Shown here piece by piece: positions 57,380 through 64,000 of a DNA stretch of 64,000 bases. The notes under the pieces were generated by a model. That model saw only the letters and a program-made list of their open reading frames with translations, was not told the DNA's origin and ran no database searches. Numbering within the stretch: position 1 is the first letter of the stretch; each line of letters starts with the position of its first letter. Source of the DNA: Caldilineaceae bacterium (lineage in GTDB: Bacteria; Chloroflexota; Anaerolineae; Caldilineales; Caldilineaceae); assembly GCA_020634755.1 (NCBI GenBank), contig JACKBC010000036.1, positions 11,653 through 75,652 of the forward strand. Reading direction: 5' to 3'. The translations under genes and the position numbers were made by a program.

Positions 57380-58144
57380 TCACAGCATCATGCCGCCGGA
57401 AACTTCGATGCGCTGCCCAGTGATCCAGCGCGCCTCTTCCGTGCATAAAAATGCAACCACGCCCCCAATGTCCTCTGGCAAACCGACGCGTCCCAATGCG
57501 GTTACGCTGGCAACTTGCTGGTTAAGCTCCTTGTTGTCGCGCACGCGGCCACCGCCAAAATCGGTGGCGATGGCGCCCGGCGCAACCACATTCGCAGCAA
57601 TGCCGCGTGGGCCTAATTCCTTGGCAAGATAGCGCGTCAAGACTTCAACTGCACCTTTCATAGAGCCATATGCCGCCGAACCAGGAAAGGCAAAACGAGC
57701 CAGCCCAGAAGAGATGTTGATGATGCGTCCGCCATCTTTGAGCAAAGGCAAAGCTTTCTGGGTTAAGAAAAAGACCCCCTTGTAATGAACGTTCAGCGCC
57801 TGGTCAAACTGCTCTTCGGTTGTTTGCGCAAAGGGTGCGTACAGCGCGGTCCCAGCATTGTTGATGAGAAAATCAAATGTAGGCGCGCCGGTTTGCTCTT
57901 CTAACCATGCGGCTACTTGGGTAAAGAAAGCGTCAAAGCTCTTTACATTGCCACTATCCAGCTCAAGCACAAACGCCTTTTGCCCCAACGCCTGAATTTC
58001 AGCTGCAACTTCATCTGCTTTTTGCCGATTGCTGTGATAGGTGAGGATGACATCAATGCCTTTTTGGGCAAGGTTGATTGCCATATCGCGCCCCAAACCA
58101 CGGCTGCCACCTGTGACCAAGGCGATTTTACTGTTGGTTGTCAT
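57380..58144 (-). CDS. short-chain dehydrogenase/reductase
   Basis: 254 residues. 'ALVTGGSRGLGRDMA' binds NAD(P), and 'FLINNAGTAL', Ser in 'IINISSGLARFA' and Tyr-x3-Lys in 'AAYGSMKGAVEVL' are the catalytic set (Ser-Tyr-Lys). Classical SDR; substrate unknown. Read toward the left, away from the AraC gene. Confidence 0.93.
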   Translation of the reverse strand: MTTNSKIALVTGGSRGLGRDMAINLAQKGIDVILTYHSNRQKADEVAAEIQALGQKAFVLELDSGNVKSFDAFFTQVAAWLEEQTGAPTFDFLINNAGTALYAPFAQTTEEQFDQALNVHYKGVFFLTQKALPLLKDGGRIINISSGLARFAFPGSAAYGSMKGAVEVLTRYLAKELGPRGIAANVVAPGAIATDFGGGRVRDNKELNQQVASVTALGRVGLPEDIGGVVAFLCTEEARWITGQRIEVSGGMML

Positions 58145-58394
58145 AATAACCTCTCCATGAATTGGTATAGAAATTTGCTATTTTATACTGTGGTTGAGGT
58201 GAGAACCGGGGGTTCATTACGCCTGTTGCGACATTAGCAAACTCCGATTCTCATTCAACGCTAAGTATAACGATGGCCATTCCGTACCACCTTTTTCTAA
58301 AAATGTGTCCGAATGCATCATTATCGTACACCCCAATGCCGGTTGGGGGGTAGCAAATGCCAAGCCGTTATTTGCAAAATTCAAACATGAGAGG

Positions 58395-59336
58395 TTACAT
58401 GCGGAATGCGAGAGGGGCCAAAGTGGTCTGCTTTTTGAAAAAGTTGGAAAAGTGCGCCACTTCTTCAAAGCCTAACGTATAGGCAATATCCGAGACATTC
58501 CAATCCGTCTGCTTTAGCAGGAGCTTGGCTTCCAAAATAATGCGACGGCTGATCAACTCGGTTGTGGTTTGCCCGGTGGTCTCCTTTAATGCCTTGTTGA
58601 GATAATTGACGTGGATTGCCAGCCTTGCCGCATATTCCTTGGCCGAGCGCAGCTCGATCTTCTGCGTGGGGGATTCGATGGGAAACTGCCGCTCCAGCAA
58701 TTCGATAAAGAGCGAAGTGATGCGGGCCGCGGCATTTTGGTGGGTGGGCGTGGCAGAAGCAGGTTGCAGCTTTTGGCCGTAGTGGATCAGTTCCAAAACA
58801 TAATTGCGCAACAAATCATATTTGTACTCATATGCAGAGGTGATCTCTTTTTGCATCTTGCGGAAGATCAGCCCGATTTCTGTTGCCTCCTCATCCGAAA
58901 TTTCAAAGACGGGGAAGCCACCGGCCTTAAAAATCGGCAATTCGTCCAGGGCAACGCCGCTCTTGGTTTTGGTGAGGAAGGCATCGGTAAAGATGCAAAA
59001 TGAACCCGCGGCATTTTCATCCTCTGGGATCCAGTGATAGGGCACTTTGGGCGTGGCAAAGAGCAAGGTGTTTGCGTGGGCGTTGATGACCTTATCGGCA
59101 TATTCGACCCTATGTTTGCCCAGAATAAGGCTGATCTTGTAATAAGCGCGGCGATTATAGGGCATTACCTGCGTCCGCTTTACCTCCTTTATGGTTTCGG
59201 AAACCCCAAACACATTAAAGTGACCGATTTCTTTATGAATATCCGGTGGTAACAGGGCAGGCAGATCGACACCCGTAAAGTTGGCCGCTTGCTGATAAAA
59301 CTCATCCAATGAGGTGACTTGAAGATGTTTTAGCAT
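58395..59336 (-). CDS. AraC-family regulator (paralogue 1)
   Basis: 313 residues. N-terminal cupin-like sensor and a C-terminal AraC domain ('KEYAARLAIHVNYLNKALKETTGQTTTELISRR', 'WNVSDIAYTLGFEEVAHFSNFFKKQTTLAPLAF'). Lies upstream of the SDR on the same strand and may control it. The gap 58145-58394 shows nothing else. Confidence 0.9.
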   Translation of the reverse strand: MLKHLQVTSLDEFYQQAANFTGVDLPALLPPDIHKEIGHFNVFGVSETIKEVKRTQVMPYNRRAYYKISLILGKHRVEYADKVINAHANTLLFATPKVPYHWIPEDENAAGSFCIFTDAFLTKTKSGVALDELPIFKAGGFPVFEISDEEATEIGLIFRKMQKEITSAYEYKYDLLRNYVLELIHYGQKLQPASATPTHQNAAARITSLFIELLERQFPIESPTQKIELRSAKEYAARLAIHVNYLNKALKETTGQTTTELISRRIILEAKLLLKQTDWNVSDIAYTLGFEEVAHFSNFFKKQTTLAPLAFRM

Positions 59337-59538
59337 AATCCCCTATTTGCAAAATTCAAACAAGCTAGACTCGCTTCTGATTGCGACCACAGTATAACAC
59401 GAAGCAAGCTCATTTCACCATGTCGGTTGGCAGCAGTCAACCGGCCATATCATACTTCCCGCAAGAGCAACTCAGCCAGCAAGTACGAAGCCGCCCCTTC
59501 GGCAAGCGCAGGGGGCGGCTTTGTACTTACGATTTCGC

Positions 59539-60459
59539 TCAATTGAAGGAACGGCGGAATTCCAGGGGCGAAAGATCGGTTTTGCTCTTGAACAGCTTGC
59601 TAAACGATTGCGCATGTTGAAAGCCCAACTCATAGGCGATTTCGCTGACCGATAGATCGGTGGTGGAGAGGCGCTCTTTGGCCTTGGCAATCACCTTGTC
59701 GTGAATATGCTGCTGGGTGCTTTGGCCGGTCAACACTTTGAGTAATCCGCTCAGGTAATTGGGGGACACCGCCAGCGCTTCGGCCACGGCGTGCACAGTG
59801 GGTAACCCTTTGTCCAGCAGATCCACACTGTCGAAATAGTCGTCCAGCAGCGCTTCCAGGCGATCCAGAATTTGATGGTTGGCAATCTTTCGCGTGATAA
59901 ATTGGCGCTGATAGAAGCGTTCGCAGTAGGTGAGCAACAGTTCAATTTGGGCAATGATGATCGACTGGCTAAAGGCGTCGATATTGCTCTGATACTCCTG
60001 CTGGATCGTTTGGAAGAGGTTGATGATCGTTGTTTCTTCTTTTTCCGAAAGAAAGAGCGCCTCGTTGACAGAGTAATCGAAATATTCGTAGCGCTTAATG
60101 GTTTTGGCCAGAGGTGTATTCCACAAGAAATCGGGGTGAATGGCCAAAACCCACCCCGAAAAGCTGGCGGCCGCTTGCAGCTCCGCCTCAACGGCAAAGA
60201 CCTGGCCCGGCGCAATAAAGAACATCACGCCTTCGTCAAAATCGTATTCCTGCTGCCCATATTTGAATTTGCCGCCCAAACACCGTTTGATGGAAATGGA
60301 GTAGAAATCCAGGATGGTCGCGGTCGATTCGGTCACGCATGCGTGCTCTAACTCGGCCAGATTGACCACGCTGACCAGCGGATGCGCTGGTTTGGGCAGC
60401 CCGCGCAGCTGATGAAACTCGCTGATGGTTCTAACGCGATATGGTTGTGTGTTTGCCAT
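59539..60459 (-). CDS. AraC-family regulator (paralogue 2)
   Basis: 306 residues. Same layout as its neighbour: sensor barrel ('GVMFFIAPGQVFAVEAELQAAASFSGWVLA'), then 'AVAEALAVSPNYLSGLLKVLTGQSTQQHIHDK' and 'LSVSEIAYELGFQHAQSFSKLFKSKTDLSPLEF'. Probably controls the NmrA-like gene upstream or the SDR. Confidence 0.9.
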   Translation of the reverse strand: MANTQPYRVRTISEFHQLRGLPKPAHPLVSVVNLAELEHACVTESTATILDFYSISIKRCLGGKFKYGQQEYDFDEGVMFFIAPGQVFAVEAELQAAASFSGWVLAIHPDFLWNTPLAKTIKRYEYFDYSVNEALFLSEKEETTIINLFQTIQQEYQSNIDAFSQSIIIAQIELLLTYCERFYQRQFITRKIANHQILDRLEALLDDYFDSVDLLDKGLPTVHAVAEALAVSPNYLSGLLKVLTGQSTQQHIHDKVIAKAKERLSTTDLSVSEIAYELGFQHAQSFSKLFKSKTDLSPLEFRRSFN

Positions 60460-60557
60460 GTTATATTTGTCCTTACAATCTACCCGTAAATTCTCTGTGC
60501 CACAGTCCGCCGCTCGACAAAGCCACGGGCATCACAACCGAATTTACGGACAGGTTC

Positions 60558-61457
60558 TTAGGCCTGATTATAGACCCGGGCAAATTCCTTGGCATAATCC
60601 TGCATCTTCACGTTGCCCAACACCGGACGGTGGCGCTCGTAATCCTCAGAGAGCTTACCAGTGCGCGCGGCGGCATACATGGCCACCATGCCGGCGGCGA
60701 TTTGTGGGTTCATGCCCGCGGCCACCAGCCCACTGCGCAGTTGCTCATCGGGAATCACGATCCATTGCAGATCGGGTTTGCCAATGGCTTCGCCCAAGAT
60801 TGTGGCAATCTCATTGCAGCTAATCTCATCGCTGGCCACATAGCGCACGTTTCGGCCCACAGCCGGCGTGGTCAGCTCCTCTGCAACCGCGGCGGCAATG
60901 TCAAGCGGCGAAACCCAGGGCCGCTTTTCATCGCCACCATAGTTGGCAGCAATGACGCCCTGTGTTTTGATCGGATTGATGTAGCCCAACAGGTTGTTGT
61001 AGAACGCCACCGGCCGCATAAAGGTAATGGCCACAGCAGGCGGCAGTTCATTGATCATCTTTTCCACATGATAATAAAAGGCCAAAATGCCATTGCCGTG
61101 CGCCATATGCGCGCCCACGCTGCTCAGAAAGACCACCCGCTGCACACCCGCGCGTTCAATCGCCACCTTGTAATTAATAGCAAGCTGGGTTGCATAGTCC
61201 ACCAGGTCAAAGTTCGCGTCAAAATAGCCGCCCCCAGCAGAGATCATACAATAGACGGCGTCGGCGCCAGTAAAGGTGGCGGCCAGAAAATCGGCATCCT
61301 CCATGGTCCCAATTGCCGCCGTGGCGCCCAATCCTTCGATCTCTTTGGCTCGTGCTGGGGTGTGGCTGATGACGGTCACGGTGTGACCTTGGGCAACTAA
61401 CGTTTCCGTCAATGGTTTGCTGATGTTTCCCAAAGATCCGGTGACGACAATCTTCAT
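60558..61457 (-). CDS. NmrA-like/atypical SDR NAD(P)-binding protein
   Basis: 299 residues from the ATG at 61457, where AAAGGAA precedes. 'MKIVVTGSLGNISKPLTETLVAQGHTVTVISHTPAR' is the nucleotide-binding end of NmrA/azoreductase-like SDRs. Role may be redox sensing or quinone reduction. Confidence 0.88.
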   Translation of the reverse strand: MKIVVTGSLGNISKPLTETLVAQGHTVTVISHTPARAKEIEGLGATAAIGTMEDADFLAATFTGADAVYCMISAGGGYFDANFDLVDYATQLAINYKVAIERAGVQRVVFLSSVGAHMAHGNGILAFYYHVEKMINELPPAVAITFMRPVAFYNNLLGYINPIKTQGVIAANYGGDEKRPWVSPLDIAAAVAEELTTPAVGRNVRYVASDEISCNEIATILGEAIGKPDLQWIVIPDEQLRSGLVAAGMNPQIAAGMVAMYAAARTGKLSEDYERHRPVLGNVKMQDYAKEFARVYNQA

Positions 61458-61507
61458 AAATCGTTCCTTTCGCTTGAAAAAATTAGGCGTAGTCCTAAAA
61501 TGTTGCG

Positions 61508-61555
61508 GTACTTTGCGCTGAATGAAAACTGCGGTTTTCATTCAGCGCAAAGTAC
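61508..61555. repeat. perfect 22-bp hairpin with TGCG loop
   Basis: Bases 61508-61529 (GTACTTTGCGCTGAATGAAA and two more) and 61534-61555 are exact complements, leaving a 4-nt loop. It lies 50 nt upstream of the NmrA-like start. The rest of 61458-61802 is empty apart from the next ribosome site. Confidence 0.85.
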
Positions 61556-61802
61556 AAAAGAATTGTATAACCTATCCATCCAAAAATCTTAGCCCAATCT
61601 CTGCCCGCTGTAGCCTTTTCTCATGAATAATGAGAACTCCTTTTCAATTATCCAGTCGCAGCCTAAGTCTGCGGAGAACGGGATAGGCTCAGTCCGTATA
61701 GTATAATGTTGTCGTGGATCAACTGCCGGCTCTAGGGAACGCCATCTCATGAGCACCTATCCATCTGCATTTTTGTGGACTTCCAATAAGGAGTAAACGA
61801 GC

Positions 61803-62633
61803 ATGGAACCATCCCAAGTCCAACGCGCGGTGGCGGCCGCAATATCGACTGCCGGCGAGCTTGGGCTCCAAGTCAACGACGCGGTCGTCATTCACAACTC
61901 CGACCGCATTGCCGTGCGCCTCACCCCTTGTGATGTGCTCGCGCGGATCGCGCCACAAGCGTGGAAAGACGACTTTCAATTCGAGGCAGAGGCCGCGCAC
62001 CGCCTCGCTGCAACCGACAGCCCCGTCGGTGAGCTTGCGCCATGTGCCGGGCCGCGCGTCTACGTGCGGGACGCCTTCGTGCTCACGCTTTGGACCTACT
62101 ACGCGCCGGTGGGGGATATTGCGCCGGCGGACTATGCGGATGCGCTCATGCGGATCCACGCCGGCCTGCGCCAGATCGATCTGGCGGCGCCCCATATCAC
62201 CGTTCGTATTGCCGGTTGGGCAGCAGAAGTTGACGACCGCGCGCAGACACCAGAGCTGCCGATTCCCGAACGCGAACTCCTCAGCAACACATTTAAGCGC
62301 GTACGAAACGCCATGAACCAGTGGGATACCGGCGAACAGCTGCTGCACGGCGAACCGCATCCCGGAAATCTGCTCAGCACAAGCAGGGGGCCGCTCTTCA
62401 TCGACCTCCAGACTTGTCAACGCGGCCCCATCGAGTACGACATTGCCTTTGTCCCCACAGAAGTTGCCGTGCACTATCCGGGCGTGAATCAACCTCTAGT
62501 TCACCAGTTTCGCATCCTCATGTGGGCTGGCTTTACCACAATGCGCTGGCGCCAATCGGACCAGTTCCCTGACCGAGACCACTGGCGAATTGAAGGGTTC
62601 AACCGGCTACGCGCGGCGCTAGATCGCGCTTGA
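61803..62633 (+). CDS. phosphotransferase-family (APH-like) protein
   Basis: 276 residues; AAGGAG precedes the ATG. 'QLLHGEPHPGNLLSTSRGPLFIDLQTCQRGPIEYDIAF' is the kinase core: HGxPHxGN catalytic loop (Glu for Asp) and the metal-binding 'IDLQ'. 'RIHAGLRQ' resembles the family's middle. Acceptor unknown. Confidence 0.88.
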   Translation: MEPSQVQRAVAAAISTAGELGLQVNDAVVIHNSDRIAVRLTPCDVLARIAPQAWKDDFQFEAEAAHRLAATDSPVGELAPCAGPRVYVRDAFVLTLWTYYAPVGDIAPADYADALMRIHAGLRQIDLAAPHITVRIAGWAAEVDDRAQTPELPIPERELLSNTFKRVRNAMNQWDTGEQLLHGEPHPGNLLSTSRGPLFIDLQTCQRGPIEYDIAFVPTEVAVHYPGVNQPLVHQFRILMWAGFTTMRWRQSDQFPDRDHWRIEGFNRLRAALDRA

Positions 62634-62810
62634 CGGCGGCGCTTGAGTTTATATCCAGTTTACATTGCACACTTATGCTGTTGCTACATTTAAAACAACG
62701 GCATAAGAAAGGGGGCTCATCTGTGAAAAGTGGGAAAACCGATGATTTTCGCGCAGAAAAATTATTGTGTTTTCACACTTTCGGCTGATGAGCGAAGAAA
62801 GGAATGTATA

Positions 62811-64000
62811 ATGGATTCTCGAACAACGGAAGCGCAGACGCACGCCAGCAACGAACCGCCGGTCTCCTTTACGGCCATCAAATGGGGCCGGCTGCTGGCC
62901 TATCTAAAACCCTACTGGCGGCAGATGACCATTGCAATTGGGGCCCTGTTGCTCTCGACGGCGGCGGGGCTGGCCTTCCCGGCCATGATCGTGCGCATGC
63001 TCGATAGCGTCACCCAAACGCGGCAGATGGCGGCGCTCAATTGGTTAACGGCCGCGCTGATCGGCATTTTTCTGGTCCAGTCCGGCTTTCAGTTTGTGCA
63101 ATCGTATCTGCTGGCCTCTGTGGGCGAGCGCATGGTGGTGGATCTGCGCAACGCCCTCTACAGCCATTTGCAACAATTATCACTCGACTTTTACGCCACG
63201 CGGCGCGTGGGCGACCTGGTTTCGCGCCTTTCCAGCGACGTGACGCAAATGCGCACCATGTTGACCAACAACGTCACCGATCTGCTCAGCCGCGTCTTAA
63301 CGCTGGTCGGCTCGGTCATCATTGTCCTGAGCATGAATGCGCGCTTTACCCTCTTTATTCTGGCGCTGCTGCCTCCCATTATTGGCATTGCCTTCTTCTT
63401 CGGGCGGCGCATCCATCGTGGCAGCACCCAAGTGCAGGATCAGCTTGCCGCGTCCACGGTTGTGGCCGAAGAAGGCTTGCAGGCTATTCGAGTCGTCAAG
63501 AGCTTTGGGCGGGAAAGCTATGAGTCCGAACGCTATCGCGGCAGCATGCAGCAGACGCTGGCCGCCACCCTGCGCATGGCCATGGCCAACTCGCTCTTTG
63601 GCGCGGTCATGATGTTTCTGGGCTTTACCTCTATTGCGGCTATCTTGTGGTATGGCGGCATGGAAGTGTTGGTCGGCCGACTGACCGTGCCGATGATCAC
63701 CGGCTTTTTGATTTACGGCATCTCCATTGCCACCAGCCTCGGTGGGTTGGGCGCGCTTTACGGCCAGGTTAGCGTGGCTTTGGGCGGCGTGCAGCGCGTC
63801 TTTGAACTGCTGGACATGCAGCCAACCATCCGCGATCAGGCGGACGCCCTTGTGCTGCCCCCCTCACGCGGGCGCATCACCTTTGAGGATGTGAGCTTTA
63901 GCTACGATAGAGAAATGGCTGTCTTGCAGAATATTGAGCTGGAGATTCAACCGGGCGAGATTCTGGCATTGGTCGGTCCCAGCGGCGCTGGCAAGAGCAC
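62811..64000 (+). CDS. ABC transporter, fused permease/ATPase, cut by the window end
   Basis: No stop is reached, and 396 residues are visible from the ATG at 62811 (GAAAGGA upstream). Six membrane helices form an ABC exporter domain ('GRLLAYLKPYWRQM', 'LYSHLQQLSLDFYATRRVGDLVSRLSSDV', 'VVAEEGLQAIRVVKSFGRE'). The ATPase begins at about 355 ('ITFEDVSFSYDREMAVLQNIELEIQPGE') and ends in Walker A 'VGPSGAGKST' at the window edge. MsbA/LmrA-type exporter working as a dimer; cargo unknown. Confidence 0.93.
   Translation, partial: MDSRTTEAQTHASNEPPVSFTAIKWGRLLAYLKPYWRQMTIAIGALLLSTAAGLAFPAMIVRMLDSVTQTRQMAALNWLTAALIGIFLVQSGFQFVQSYLLASVGERMVVDLRNALYSHLQQLSLDFYATRRVGDLVSRLSSDVTQMRTMLTNNVTDLLSRVLTLVGSVIIVLSMNARFTLFILALLPPIIGIAFFFGRRIHRGSTQVQDQLAASTVVAEEGLQAIRVVKSFGRESYESERYRGSMQQTLAATLRMAMANSLFGAVMMFLGFTSIAAILWYGGMEVLVGRLTVPMITGFLIYGISIATSLGGLGALYGQVSVALGGVQRVFELLDMQPTIRDQADALVLPPSRGRITFEDVSFSYDREMAVLQNIELEIQPGEILALVGPSGAGKS

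Overview
The window reads as one stretch of a chromosome from a member of the Chloroflexota (Caldilinea/Anaerolinea-like). This is an inference. It rests on secreted proteins that open with a 'YQGTLRD...G' type domain or end in a short 'LPV-x-x-R' tail, on a Sec-type (clade II) nitrous oxide reductase with no twin-arginine signal, and on a CHAT-FGE conflict protein. Hairpins and fold-back elements occupy nearly every intergenic gap.

Layout. 1-6.9 kb: the end of mazG, a hybrid sensor kinase, an aminotransferase/leucyl aminopeptidase pair and a membrane protein. 7.0-9.6 kb: an Uma2-family gene fragment and a CHAT-EAD-FGE (formylglycine-generating-enzyme-like) protein. 9.8-11.1 kb: a VOC protein and a hydrolase on the minus strand. 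11.2-16.9 kb: three secreted proteins in a row, one a 1,040-residue protein I do not recognise.

17.4-39.0 kb is a denitrification island. A 171-bp direct repeat that I read as identical (17224-17394 and 38983-39153) brackets it. The repeat is the 3' part of an HxlR-family regulator gene: the intact gene lies at the right end and a fragment carrying an alternative gene end lies at the left. The island starts with a broken carbohydrate-binding gene, an ISH3-like insertion sequence and an IS3 remnant. Then come nosZ, a nosB-position membrane protein, a nosD-nosF gene fusion, nosY, nosL, a cytochrome c lipoprotein, a polytopic membrane protein and a Crp/Fnr regulator. Cupins, DUF488, DUF2249, a B12-type radical SAM protein, several NnrS/oxidase-like membrane proteins, a ferredoxin and a second Crp/Fnr regulator follow. 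Six palindromes of the form GAC-N4-GTC, each centred exactly 29.5 bp before a TANNNT -10 box (position -41.5), make this a regulon that can be read directly from sequence.

39-53 kb is a crowded accessory region of small enzymes: three RibD-C/dihydrofolate-reductase-like proteins, four VOC/PhnB-like proteins, DinB, SRPBCC with ArsR, DUF899, DUF998, SMP-30 and GyrI-like. It also holds a coupled antitoxin-like/HNH pair. 54.8-57.3 kb: a TMEM175-like channel and a two-component system. 57.4-61.5 kb: an SDR, two AraC regulators and an NmrA-like protein. 61.8-64 kb: a phosphotransferase and an ABC exporter cut by the window end.

Three repeat families stand out. Five copies of a 54-80 bp element with GACTTACGCA/TGCGTAAGTC ends sit 15-36 nt before a start codon. 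A set of 60-75 bp fold-backs with perfect 16-22 bp arms lies just behind stop codons. A third element, with ATTCCGGGAAAGGGCC arms, occurs twice. No tRNA, rRNA or CRISPR array was seen.
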